Shown piece after piece: positions 22,058-33,779 of a stretch of 64,000 nucleotides of DNA. The notes below the pieces were generated by a model. It made no database searches. It was not told the DNA's origin and was given only the letters and a program-made list of their open reading frames with translations. Origin of the DNA: Aegilops tauschii subsp. strangulata (Eukaryota > Streptophyta > Magnoliopsida > Poales > Poaceae). The stretch lies in the NCBI RefSeq assembly GCF_002575655.3, contig NC_053037.3, forward strand, positions 249,397,135-249,461,134, read 5' to 3'. Within the stretch, counting starts at the first letter, position 1. Every line of letters begins with the position of its first letter. Position numbers and translations under genes: made by a program.

Positions 22058-22976
22058 TGATAGAGGCAAAGGTGTCCCGTCTTTCGATGAGATGATGAAT
22101 ATCGCTTTGATGGAAGTCGACTTTGACGATCCGACTACGAACGTGCGAGGACGTCGCGCCTTAGCAATCGCTAAACCAACTCCGAGAGGTTATCGACCAC
22201 GCCGGAGCACGATCAACCTGACCACGAGGGTCTGTTTCCTGCGAGCAAACGAAGAACAGGCAAGAAACTGAGATTGCAATCTGGATATTGCGAATATAAG
22301 ATGAAAGCTTTATTGATCAAGGTGGGGTTCTGTGACGCCTTTGTCTGGTCGCTGAACACAAACGAAGTACGCGAAGTTGCAGCTATGGCGAACTTTTAAT
22401 CTAAACAAAACCCCAAAGTCTAAACGACGCCCTAAGGGCTGTATATATGGAGGAAGAGGGGGGGAATTTCGTGGCCCTTGAGGAAGGGGTCCGAAACCAA
22501 CCCTATCTCTTGTTTCCCCACACATACGGACTCTAAAAACAGCCTATACTTATGTATTTCGAAATTACATGGGCCTGGCCCAATAATAAGGTGACGCAGC
22601 ACCTAGAATAGCCTCTGGACGAAAGTTATGAAGTAGCATCTTGTATATTTCGTCCAAGGCTTCATGCACGCATTATGGTGGCTTCAACGTCCTGAAATCA
22701 TCACTTGTAACTCCGTTCTTGTTCCCCATGCGCATGCCATCATCTCCATGCTTGTTCTTGCTCCAATGTTCATCCTTCTCAAAGCTAGGCCCTTCATTTG
22801 TAAGCAAAACAAATGTATCCAATTTAGGCAGCATCATATTCTCATGAACATTAGAATCATTAGCAAGAAACGAAAGTACCTGGTAATTTAATTGGCGTGC
22901 GCGAGCTCTAGTAATTGGTCCAGTATGTATAGCAGCAGGGACTGTGGGTGTAATAATTGTATTGATGTCCTCATCA
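22058..22976 (-). repeat. A2 5' LTR (919 bp)
   Basis: Same length as the 3' copy with one substitution. TATATA (minus strand) at 22447-22442 and AATAAA at 22314-22309 give the promoter and polyadenylation signal. Confidence 0.95.
22442..22447 (-). promoter_or_regulatory. TATA box in A2 5' LTR
   Basis: TATATA in the family-conserved context, oriented to drive the intact A2 gag-pol transcript. Confidence 0.6.
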
Positions 22977-22981
22977 TGTTC

Positions 22982-23980
22982 CAATAGTTGAAGTTAATAT
23001 TTCAAGCAAACGCCCGAGTTGAGATATATGAAGGGGGTGTTTGGTTGAGAAGTCCTAGGACTTTTTCTAGTCCCAGGGACTAATCAAAAAAGACTCTCCA
23101 GTAGAGTCTTTTTCTAGTCCCTGTAGAAAAAGTCCCTCCCGTTTGGTTCCTAGGGACTTTTTCTAGTCTCTGGGACTAAAAAGTCCCTGAACCAAACACC
23201 CCCGAAGTCTCCAAAAAGTTCTATAGCTGCAAGATGAAGGAGAATAGTTCTATCAGTGAACACATACTCGAAATTTCTGGGTATCATAACCACTTGACTC
23301 AGCTGGGATTTAATCTTCAAGATGATAGTGTTATTGACAGAGTTCTTCAATCACTGCCACCAAGCAACAAAGGCTTCGTGATGAACTATAATATGCAAGA
23401 GATAGATAAGACAATTCCCGAGCTCTTCGCTATGTGCAAAGCTGCGGTGGTAGAAATCAAGAAGGAGCATCAAGTGTTGATGGTTAACAAGTCCACTAGT
23501 TTCAAGAAAAAGGGTAAGGTAAAGAAGGGGAACTTCAAGAAGAATGGCAAACAAGTTGCCACTCCCGGGAAGAAGCCCAAAGCTGGACCCAAGCCTGAAA
23601 CTGAGTGCTTCTACTACAAAGGGACTGGTCACTGGAAGCAGAACTGCCCCAAGTATTTGGTGGATAAGAAGAATGGCAAAGTGAACAAAGTTATATTTGA
23701 TATACATGTTATTGATGTGTACCTTACTAATGCTCGTGGTAGCGCCTGGGTATTTGATACTGGTTCGGTTGCTCATATTTGTAACTCGAGACAGGGGCTA
23801 CGGATTAAACGAAGATTGGCTAAGGACGAGGTGACGATGCGCGTCGGGAAGGGTTCCAAGGTCGATGTGATCGTGGTCGGCATGCTACCTCTACATCTAC
23901 CTTCAGGATTAATTTTAGACCTGAATAATTGGTATTTGGTGCCAGCTTTGAGCATGAACATTATATCTGGATCTTGTTAG
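22982..23980 (+). pseudogene. Element C gag C-terminal part and protease
   Basis: After the MITE, the frame 23234-23980 gives a BARE1-like Gag end with ILQSLP-type text (here VLQSLPPSNKGF), a basic Lys-rich stretch, and a knuckle reading CFYYKGTGHWKQNC, in which the second Cys of CCHC is Tyr. Protease follows with the motif WVFDTGSVAHICNS (catalytic DTG). TAG at 22985-22987, the MITE, and a shift near 23975 make it non-functional. Order gag-protease-integrase-RT confirms Ty1/copia. Confidence 0.85.
23033..23203. mobile_element. MITE, 171 bp, PIF/Harbinger (Tourist)-like
   Basis: Terminal inverted repeats GGGGGTGTTTGGTT and AACCAAACACCCCC bound a short AT-rich body that is itself largely self-complementary (repeated AGTCCC...GGGACT and GACTTTTTCTAGTC). 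A 3-bp duplication GAA flanks it (23030-23032 and 23204-23206), and the copia gag sequence rejoins across it. Termini and 3-bp duplication fit PIF/Harbinger MITEs, though the usual duplication is TWA rather than GAA. It has no coding capacity. Confidence 0.8.
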
Positions 23981-24003
23981 TGCGAGATGGTTATTCATTT
24001 AAA

Positions 24004-24960
24004 TCAGAGAATAATGGTTGTTCTATTTATAGAGTAATATCTTTTATGGTCATGCACCCTTGAAGAGTGGTCTCTTTTTATTGAATCTCGATTGTGGGGA
24101 TACACATATTCATAATATTGATGCCAAAAGATGCAAAGTTGATAATGATAGTGCAACATATTTGTGGCACTACCGTTTAGGTCATATTGGTGTAAAGCGC
24201 ATGAAGAAACTCCATGCAGATGGACTTTTGGAATCACTTGATTATGAATCATTTGATATTTGCGAACCATGACTCATGGGCAAGATGACTAAAACTCCGT
24301 TCTGTGGAACAATGGAGCGAACTAATAGCTTATTGGAAATAATACATACCGATGTATGCGGTCCAATGAGTGTAGAGGCTCGCGGTGGGTATCGTTATTT
24401 TCTGACCTTCACAGATGACTTAAGCAGATATGGGTATATCTACTTAATGAAACACAAGTGAAACATTTGAAAAGTTCAAAATTTTAGAGTGAAGTGGAGA
24501 ATCATCATAACAAGAAAATAAAGTTTCTACGATCTGATTGCGGAGGCGAATATTTCAGTTACAAGTTTGTCCTTCATTTAAAACAATGTGGAATAGTTTC
24601 ACAACTCACGCCACCTGGAACACCATAGCGTAATGGTGTGTCCGAACGTCATAACCATACTTTATTAGATATGGTGCGATCTATGATGTCTCTTATTGAT
24701 TTACCACTATCTTTTTGGGGTTATGCATTAGAGACAGCCGCATTCACGTTAAATAGGGCACCATCTAAATCCGTTGAGACGAAACCGTAAGAACTGTGGT
24801 TTGGCAAGAAACCTAAGCTGCCGTTTCTTAAAGTTTGGGGTTGTGACACTAATGTCAAAAGGCTTCAGCCTGATAAGCTCGAACCCAACTCGGAGAAGTG
24901 CGTCTTCATAGGATACCCTAAGGAAACAATTGGGTGCACCTTCTACCACAAATCCGAAGG
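24004..24960 (+). pseudogene. Element C integrase remnant
   Basis: The zinc-binding start is seen at 24150-24270 (LWHYRLGHIGVKRMKKL, C-terminal Cys partner ICEP). The core follows with IIHTDVCGPM (first Asp), then RSDCGGEYF (second Asp) near 24535, and a VSERHN stretch carrying the catalytic Glu. TAG at 24626-24628 replaces a Gln codon, TAA near 24790 replaces a Tyr codon, and further frameshifts occur. Integrase would insert cDNA into chromosomes; this copy is dead. Confidence 0.82.
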
Positions 24961-25102
24961 CAAGATATTTGTTGCCAAGAATGGAAACTTTCTAGAGAAG
25001 GAGTTTCTCTCGAAAGAAGTGAGTGGGAGGAAAGTAGAACTTGATGAGGTAATTGTACCTTCTCTCGAATTGGAAATTAGCTCATCATAGAAAACCGTTC
25101 CC

Positions 25103-26156
25103 ATGATGTCTACACCAACTAGAGAGGAAGCTAATGATGATCATGAAACTTCAGATCAAGTTACTACCAAACCTCGTAGGTTAACCAGAGCACGTTCCAC
25201 ACCAGAGTGGTATGGTAATCCTGTTCTGGAAGTCATGTTACTAGACCATGACGAACCTACGAACTATGAAGAAGCTATGATGAGCCTAGATTCCGATAAA
25301 TGGCTTGAGGCCATGAAATCTGAGATGGGATCCATGTATGAGAACAAAGTGTGGACTTTGGTGGAGTTGCCCGATGATCGGCGAGCCATAGAGAATAAAT
25401 GGATCTTCAAGAAGAAGACTAACGCTGATGGTAATGTTACTGTCTACAAACCTTGACTTGTCAGGAAAGGTTTTTGATAAGTTTAAGGAGTTGACTACGA
25501 TGAGACTTTCTCACCTGTAGCGATGCTTAAGTCTGTCCGAATCATGTTAGCAATTGCCCCATTTTATGATTATGAAATCTGGCAAATGGATGTCAAAACT
25601 GCATTCCTTAATGGATTTCTTAAAGAAGAGTTGTATATGATGCAACCAGAAGGTTTTGTCGATCCTAAAGGTGCTAACAAAGTGTGCAAGATCCAGCGAT
25701 CCATCTATGGAGTGGTGCAAGCATCTCGGAGTTGGAATATACGCTTTCATGAGGTGATCAAAGCATATGGTTTATACAGACTTTCAGAGAAGCCTGTATT
25801 TACAAGAAAGTGAGTGGGAGATCTATAGCATTTCTAATATTATATGTGGATGACATATTGTTGATTGGAAATGATGTAGAATTTCTGAATAGCATAAAAG
25901 GATACTTGAATAAAAGTTTTTCAATGAATGACCTCGGTGAAGCTGCTTATACATTAGGCATCAACATCTATAGAGATAGATTAAGATGCTTAATAGGACT
26001 TTCATAAAGCACAGACCTTGATAAAGTTTTGAAGAAGTTCAAAATGGATCAGTCAAAGAAAGAGTTCTTGCCTGTGTTACAAGGTGTAAAATTGAGTCAG
26101 ACTCAATGCCCGACCAATGCAGAAGATAGAGAGAAAATGAAAGTCATTCCCCATGC
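25103..26156 (+). pseudogene. Element C reverse transcriptase remnant
   Basis: Fragments in shifting frames show copia RT: EAMKSEMGSMYENKVWTLV at the N-side, WQMDVKTAFLNGFL carrying the first catalytic Asp, and ILYVDDILLIGND carrying the YVDD box. The region ends at the insertion of element D and continues at 35357 (RNase H side). A TGA near 25456 and frameshifts near 25480 and 25812 break it. Confidence 0.85.
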
Positions 26157-26161
26157 CTCAG

Positions 26162-27745
26162 TGATGCGGCTTGAAGCTACGTCGGTATTTCCCCAAAGAG
26201 GAAGGGATGATGCAGCAAAGCGGCGGTAGGTATTTCCCTCAGATGTGAAACCAAGGTTATCAAACTAGTAGGAGAACCAAGCAACACAACGTAAACAGCA
26301 CCTGCACACAAATAACAACTTCGTGCAACCCAACGTGTAAAAGCGGCCGTCAATCCCTTTCGGGTAGCGGCGCCCCAAGATGGGCAAATAGACGTGAATA
26401 AAATTGTAGTAGATTGATAGATCGAAGGCCAAATAAAATAAATAAGGATAAAACGCAGCAAGGTATTTTTGTATTTTTGGTTTAATAGATCTGAAAATAA
26501 AAGCAAAGGAAAATAGATCGCAAAGGCAAATAATAAGAGAAAGAGACCCGAGGGTCGTAGGTTTCACTAGTGGCTTCTCTCGAGAAAAGTAGCAAACAGT
26601 GGGTGAACAAATTAGTGTTGGGCAATTGATAGAACTTCAAATGATCATGACGATATCCAAGCAATGATCATTACATAGGCATCACGTCCAATATTAGTAG
26701 ACCGACTCCTGCCTGCATCTACTACTATTACTCCACACATCGACCGCTATCCAGCATGCATCTAGTGTATTAAGTTCATGGAGAAACGGAGTAATGCAAT
26801 AAGAACAATGACATCATGTAGGCAAGATCTATCTATGTAGAGATAGACCCCATCGTTTTATCCTTAGTAGCAACGATACATACGTGTCGGTTCCCTTTCT
26901 GTCACTGGGGTCAAGCACCGTAAGATCGAACCCACTACCAAGCACCTCTTCCCATTGCTAGATAAATAGATCAAGTTGGCCAAACAAAACCCAAATATCA
27001 GAGAAGAAATACAAGGCTATATGCAATCATGCATAAAAGAGATCAAAGAAACTCAAAATACTTTCATGGATATAAAAAGATAGATCTGATCATAAACTCA
27101 AAGTTCTTCGATCCCAACAAACACACCGCAAAAAGAGTTACATCACATGGATCTCCAAGAGACCATTGTATTGAGAATTCAGCGAGAGAGAGGAAGCCAT
27201 CTAGCGACTAACTACGGACCCGAAGGTCTACAAAGAACTACTCACGCATCATCGGAGAGACATCAATGGAGGTGGTGAACCCCATCCGAGATGGTGTCTA
27301 GATTGGATCTGGTGGTTCTGGACTCTGCGGTGGCTGGAATTGATTTTTGTCAAATGCTTTAGGGTTTCTGGGATATTGGGGTATTTATAGAGCAAAGAGG
27401 CGGTCCAGGGGGCACCCGAGGTGGGTAAAACCTACCAGGGCGCGCATGGGCCTCCTGGTGCGCCCTGGTGGGTTGTGCTCTCCTCGGAGCAACCCCTAGG
27501 CGCAACCAGGGCCCATTAGGTGTCTTCTGATCCAAAAAATCTCCATAAAGTTTCGTCGCATTTGGACTCCGTTTGGTATTGATTTCCTGCGATGTAAAAA
27601 ACATGCAGAAAACAGCAACTAGCACTTGGCACTATGTCAATACGTTATTACCAAAAAATGATATAAAAAGATTATAAATCATCCAAGATTGATAATATAA
27701 CAGCATGGAACAATCAAAAATTATAGATACGTTGGAGACGTATCA
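26162..27745 (-). repeat. Element D 3' LTR (1584 bp)
   Basis: Minus-strand start TGATACGTCTCC and end CCGCATCA. A TATAAATA box lies at 27389-27382. It is followed on the element side by the polypurine tract. Confidence 0.88.
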
Positions 27746-27759
27746 GCATCCCCAAGCTT
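27746..27759 (-). other. Element D polypurine tract
   Basis: Minus-strand TAAGCTTGGGGATGC type sequence adjoins the 3' LTR, as is usual for plus-strand priming in this lineage. A near copy occurs internally at about 30860-30876. Confidence 0.65.
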
Positions 27760-27920
27760 AATTCATGCTCGTCCTCGAGTAGGTAAATTATAAAAACAAA
27801 ATTTTTGATGTGGAATGCTGCCTAACATGTTCATCACATTTCTTTTCTTTATAGCATGGACATATAGACTTTTATATGATTCGAAGCAATAGTCTAGTTT
27901 TGACATGAAGACTTTAATAC

Positions 27921-30620
27921 TCAAGCATACCAACAAGCAACCATGTCTTTCAAAATATCAACACTAAAGCAAGTTATCCCTAGCCCATCATGCTCAATCA
28001 TTGATCCATTCATGAGACACACTCGAATATTAGCTACACCCAATGCTCAAATACGATCATAGTGCCCCGTAGTTGGTGCTTTATAAGAGAAGATGGAGAC
28101 TCAAATTCAAAATAAAATTTGCATAAGTAAAAGAAAGACCCTTCGCGGAGGGAAGTAGTGATTTGTAGAGGTGCCAGAGCTCAAAGCTTAAATTGAGAGA
28201 TAAAATTATTTTTGATAGGCATACTTTTCCTACCAATGAAAACGACTTGGAGCATCCCAACACTTTCCATGCTAGATACATCATAGGAGGTTCCCAAATA
28301 GAAAATAAAGTTTATTCCTTTTTCCACCATAACTTTCACTTTCCATGGCTAACCGTATCCACGGGTGCCCTCCATACCATTAATTTCCAAGGAATCTATT
28401 ATTTGACAACATAAATTAAATTCATTATTCATTTCGGGACTGGGCATCCCTAATACCTTTGCCGTACTCTCGTGCAATGACAAGTGAATAAACACTCATC
28501 GTGAGAATAACACATCTAGCATGGAAAATATTGGCTGCCCTTTACCGCTTCGCGAGTAGTAGAGCACACAAAAGAGAAATTTATTTTGAACATTAGATAT
28601 GGCACATGCAAATTTGCTTAGAACGGCATGGAAATACCGCATATAGGTAGGTATAGTGGACTCATATGGCAAAACTGGTTTAAAGGGTTTTGGATGCACA
28701 AGTAGTGATCATACTTAGTGCAAAATGAAGGCTAGCAATAAGATTGAGAAGCGACCAACCAAAAAGCGAAAAATCTCGTACCCAAGCATTAAGCATAAGT
28801 AACACCGAATAATGCACCATAAGTAGGATATAAATTTCATTGCATAACTATTGACTTTCGTGCTTGCATAGGGAATCACAAACATTAACATCAATATTCT
28901 TACTAAAGCACAATTACTCATCAACATGACTCACATATCATATCGTCATATCTCAAAACCATTACTAAGAATCAAGTTTATTTTTGTCCAATGATCTTCA
29001 TGAAAGTTTTATTATATCCTCCTTGGATATCTATCACTTTGGGACTATTTTCATGTGTTGCTTTTGATAAGCTCAAACAAATATAAGTGAAGATCATGAG
29101 CATAATTTTTTTCTTTCTCTCAAAATAATCTAAGTGAAGCAAGAGAGAATTTCTAAAAAAAATTACTAACTCCCAAATAAATCTAAGTGAAGCATGAGAG
29201 CATTTCTTCAAAGTTAACAAAGCATGCCGTGCTCAAAAAGATATAAGTGAAGTACATGAATATTTCAATGCTCAAGCATATCAACAAGCAACCATGTCTT
29301 TCAAAATATCAACACTAAAGCAAGTTATCCCTAGCCCATCATGCTCAATCATTGATCCATTCATGAAACACACTCGCATATAGCCACACCCAATACTCAA
29401 GTATGATCATATTGCCCCCTAATTGGTGCTTTTATAAGAGAAGAAGGAGACTCAAATTTAAAATAAAAATTGTATGAGGTAAAAGAAAGGCCCTTCGCAG
29501 AGGGAAGTAGGGATTTGTAGAGGTGCCAGAGCTCAAAGCGAAAAATTGAGAGATAAAAACATTTTGAGAGGTGTATCCCTCTCACCAACGAAAATGACTT
29601 AGAGTTCTCAACACTTTCCATGCTAGATATATCATAGGCGGTTCCAAAATAGGAAATTAAGTTCATTCCTTTTTCAACCATACTTTCACTTTCCATGGCT
29701 AGCCGTATCCACGGTTGCCTTCCATACCAACATTTTCCAAGGAATATTATTTAAGAACATAAAGTAAATTCATTTTTCATTTCGGGACTGGGCATCCCTA
29801 ATACCTTGCCTTACTCTCGTGCAATGACAATTGAATAAACACTCATCGTGAGAATAACACATCTAGCATGGAAAATATTAGCCACCCCTCACCGCCCCGC
29901 GAGCAAAATGAACACACAAAAGAGAAGTTTATTTTGAAAATTAGAGATGGGACATACAAATTTGCTTAGAACGGCAAAAGAATACCACATATAGGTAGAT
30001 ATAGTGGACACATGTGGCAAAACTGGTTTAAAGGTTTTTGGATGCACGAGTAGAGATCATACTTAGTGCAAAATGAAGGCGCAAAAGATTGAGAAGCGAC
30101 CAACCAAGAAACGAATAATCTCATAAGCCAGCATTAAGCATAATGAACACCGAATAATGCACCACAAGTAGGATATAATTTCATTGCATAATTATTGACT
30201 TTCGTGCTTGCATAGGGAATCACAAACCTTAACACCAAAATTCTTACTAAAGCATAATTACTCATCAACATAACTCATATATCACATCATCATATCTCAA
30301 AACTATTACTAAGAATCAAGTTTATTTTGTCCAATGATCTTCATGAAAGTTTTTATTATATCCTTCTTGGATATCTATCACTTTGGGACTAATGTTTATA
30401 TGTTGCTTTTGATAAGCTCAAACAAATATAAGTGAAGATCATGAGCATAATATTTTCTTTCTCTCAAATTAATTTAAGTGAAGCAAGAGATAATTTCTTG
30501 AAAATTTTATTAACTCTCAAATAAATCTAAGTGAAGCAAGAGAGCATTTCTTCAAAAATACTAAAGCACACCGTGCTAAAAAAGATATAAGTGAAGCACT
30601 AGAGCAAGTCCATAGCTCAT
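27921..30620 (-). repeat. Tandem duplication of about 1.35 kb (two units) in D's 3' non-coding region
   Basis: Unit 1 (about 27921-29270) and unit 2 (about 29271-30620) are adjacent direct repeats with scattered substitutions and small indels. Landmarks recur at an offset of about 1350 bp, for example CAACAAGCAACCATGTC at 27931 and 29282. No protein domain is visible in either unit; short frames are not conserved between the units. Confidence 0.85.
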
Positions 30621-31666
30621 AAAAATTTAAGTGAAGCATAGAGAGCAATTCTAACAAGTCATGACATAATTTTGCTCTCCCAAATAGGTGTGTCCAGCAA
30701 GGAATCAAGACATAAAACACAAAATAAAACAAGCAAAGACTCATATCATACAAGATGCTCCAAGCAAAACACATAGTATGTGACGAATAAAAATATAGCT
30801 TCGAGTAAAATACCGATGATCGTTAGAAGAAAGAGGGGATGCCACTCGGGGGCATCCCCGGCATCCCAAAGCTTAGGCTCTTCTTACTCCTTATTCCTTC
30901 ATCCACCGTAAGATAACCCAAAACTTGAAAACTTCAATCATACAAAACTCAACAAAACCTTCGTGAGATCCGTTAGTAAAAGAAAGCAAATCACTACTAT
31001 AAGTATTGTACCAAACCAATTAATATATATTTTTTGCATCATATCTACTGTATTCCAGGTTTTGTATGGCAAAAACTCATCAAAGAAAACCATAGAGCCA
31101 TCAAAACAAGCACACAACGCAAAGAAAACAGAATCTGTCAAAACAGAATAGTCTACAGCAATATGACTATTTTTAAAACTTCAGGAACTCCAAAAATTCA
31201 GAATTATTAGGACGACCTGATAAATTTGGATATTAATCTACTGCAAAAATAATTGGCATTTTAGCACGCTCTGGTAAAAAATGAGAATTGTTTTCTTGAG
31301 AGAAAAAGTTTCTGTTTTTCAGCAAGATCAAACAACTATCACCCAAGAAGATCCTAAAGGCTTTACTTGGCACAAACACTAACTAAAACACAAAAAACAC
31401 AATCATAATAGTAGCATAATTGTGTAAACACTCGAGAACAGAAGGCAAAAAGCAAAAATAAATTGTATTCATTGGGTTGCCTCCCAACAAGCGCTATAGT
31501 TTAAAGCCCTTAGCTAGGCATAAAGCAAGGATCTAAGTTTTGTCATCTTTGTTTCGAGGTCCATAAGATGCCCTCATGATTGATTCATATGGTGGCCTAA
31601 TTGTTGTTCTAGGGAAGTGTTCCATACCCTTCCTCAAAGTAAATTGGAACTTAATATTGCCTTCTT
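30621..31666 (-). other. Element D non-coding region between protease and the tandem repeat
   Basis: About 1 kb with no recognisable domain, where an autonomous relative would carry RT and integrase. It contains a perfect 9-bp hairpin at 30835-30859 and, near 31475-31500, the conserved non-coding motif GGGAGGCAACCCAATG (minus strand) common in Triticeae Athila-type elements (from memory). Confidence 0.6.
30835..30859. other. Perfect 9-bp inverted repeat (hairpin)
   Basis: GGGGATGCC and GGCATCCCC are separated by a 7-nt loop and directly abut another GGCATCCC copy. It sits next to an internal polypurine-tract-like sequence. Function unknown. Confidence 0.6.
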
Positions 31667-32044
31667 TCATATAATCACGGCACCAATAGTGCGTAAAAAT
31701 GGTCTACCAAGAATAATTGGACAAGACAGATTGCAATTAATATCAATAAAATCTATGGGCACATAATTCCTATTTGCAATAATAAGAACATCATTAATTC
31801 CTCCCATAGGCTTTTTAATAGTAGAATCTGCCAAGTGCAAATTTAAAGACCATTCTTTAAGATCGGTAAGACCAAGCACATCACATAAAGATTTCGGAAT
31901 TGTAGAAACACTAGCACCCAAGTCACACAAAGTAAAACACTCATAATTTTTAATCTTGACTTTGATAGTAGGTTCCCATTCATCATGCAATTTTCTAGGA
32001 ATTGCATCTTCTAATTCCAATTTTTCTTCAAAAGCTTTCATCAT
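31667..32044 (-). pseudogene. Element D aspartic protease
   Basis: A 125-codon frame on the minus strand shows the retropepsin active site CDLGASVSTIPKSL (catalytic Asp in DLGA) and ILGRPFLRT. It follows gag by a shift of frame and runs out without any RT. The frame is open over the domain, but the upstream gag is broken, so a functional product is unlikely. Protease would cleave the Gag precursor in the particle. Confidence 0.75.
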
Positions 32045-33570
32045 AGTATCAACAATATGTTTAGTAAAAGCTTTATTTTTTCATAAGCATGGGGTGAATT
32101 TATCATGGATTGCAACAAAGAAATACAATCAATCAAAGAGCAACTATCATAAATAAAGTCTTTGTAATCCAAAAGAGTGGGCACATCACTAGTTAAAGTT
32201 TTGACCTCTTCAAACCCACTTTCGTCAATTTTCTCAACAAGATTTTCACCCTCCGAAATACTGGGACGCCTTCTAGCTAAAGTTGACTCTTCTCCAATCC
32301 CTTTTTCATCAATTTTAATTTTACTAAACAAGGAATCAATAGAGGAAACACCAATCATTTTAAGGTCTTCATCACTTTTGCGAAAGAAACCACTAGAAAA
32401 CGCTTTTTCTAAAAAATCTCTTTTAGCTCTAAGCATAGCGGTTCTTTTCTTACTTTCATCCATAGAAACATAAAGAGCTTTAATTGATTCATCAACCTTA
32501 GGCACAAAAATTTTCATCTTGAGATTTTCCGCGTCATGAGAAATTCTAACACTTCTAGACAAATCATCAATCTTATTCAACTTTTCTTCTATGGAAGTGT
32601 TGATAAATTTCTTAATATTGTTCTGAAGATCAGAGGTGTTCCTATTATTATTATAAGATTGATTTCCATAGGAATTACCATAATTATTAGAGGAATTACT
32701 AGGAAAAGGCCTAGGATTAAAATTACCTCTATAAGCATTGTTGTTGAAATTTTTCGAGAGATAAAATTCACATCAATGGCATCACTATTTTGCTCAATCA
32801 AAGTAGACAAAGGAATATCATTAAATCAATAGGAGCACTTTTACTAGCAACCAATTTCATAAGAGCGTCAACTTTTTCACTCAAAGAACAAATTTCTTCA
32901 ACCGAATTAACTTTTTTACTAGTAGGAGCTCTTTCGATATGCCATTGTGAATAATTAGCCATGATATTATCAAGCAATTTGGTGGCTTCACCCAAAGTAA
33001 TTTCCATAAAAGTACCACCCGCGATGGAATCTAAAAGATTACGAGAAACAAAACTCAACCCCGCATAAAAATTTTGTATGATCATCCAAAGATTTAACCC
33101 ATGAGTTGGGCAATTCCTTAGCATCATTTTCATCCTTTCCAAAGATTGTGCAACATGTTCATGAAATTCATGATCTGGGTTCTAAGGGAAATAATTTTTG
33201 CGGGCGGAAAATACTTAGTGATAAAAGCATCTTTGCACTTATTCCAAAAATCGATACTATTGCGAGGCAAAGAAGAGAACCATTTTTTGGCAAAATCACG
33301 CAAAGAAAATGGAAATAATTTCATCTTCACAACATCATTGTCCACATATTTTTTCTTTTGCATATCGCATAATTCCATGAAGGTATTAAGATGGGATGCG
33401 ACATCCTCATTAGGAGTGCCGGAAAATTGATTTTTCATAACAAGATTCAGCAAAGCAGTATTAATATCACAAGACTCTGCACTAGTGGCGGGAGGAGCAA
33501 TCGGAGTGCCGATAAAATCATTGTTGTTGGTATTTTAGAAATCACACAACTTGGTGTTCTCTTGAGTCAT
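32041..33570 (-). pseudogene. Element D gag
   Basis: The probable start is the ATG at 33570, 180 nt past the primer site; a TAA after 11 codons is in frame with the rest and may be a former CAA. The capsid region (33453-33130) reads like Retrotrans_gag: FPFSLRDFAKKWFSSLP, then FWNKCKDAFITKYFPP. A second part (33142-32798) contains NPRILDSI-type text here seen as FVSRNLLDSIAGG and an LSEKVDALMKL heptad stretch. The C-terminal part (32580-32041) is Lys/Glu/Ser-rich. At least two frameshifts separate the three parts. No CCHC knuckle was visible. Confidence 0.78.
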
Positions 33571-33750
33571 GATGACTACGCAACAAGATTGCACAGATCT
33601 GGCAAGAAAACGGCGAATGGAAAAAGAGGGGCGAATAAAAAGCAAATTTTTGTGAAGTGGGGGAGAGGAAAATGAGAGGCAAATGGCAAATAATGTAAAT
33701 CGAGAGGACATGATATTTGTGATTAGGAACCTGGTATATGTTGAAGATCC

Positions 33751-33768
33751 TTCCCGGCAACGGCGCCA
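33751..33768 (-). other. Primer-binding site of element D
   Basis: Minus-strand TGGCGCCGTTGCCGGGAA, 11 nt from the 5' LTR, matches the Asp-tRNA type site of Athila-lineage elements (from memory). Confidence 0.8.
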
Positions 33769-33779
33769 GAAATTCCTTT

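Larger units (their letters stand above)
15382..22976 (-). mobile_element. Intact, young CRM-like chromovirus A2
   Basis: A complete 7595-bp minus-strand element has 919-bp LTRs at both ends, primer site, polypurine tract and one uninterrupted gag-pol frame. The TSD TGTTC flanks it at 15377-15381 and 22977-22981, and the copia gag of element C joins cleanly across it. The two LTRs differ at a single site (15678 A versus 22354 G). At 1.3e-8 per site per year that is about 40 thousand years, with a wide error. It is the best candidate here for an autonomous, recently active element. Confidence 0.95.
22977..26161 (+). mobile_element. Ty1/copia element C, part 2
   Basis: Continuation of the copia element from the A2 duplication (22977-22981) to the element D duplication CTCAG (26157-26161). 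It carries the rest of gag, protease, integrase and most of RT, all degenerate, and hosts a MITE at 23033-23203. Confidence 0.88.
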
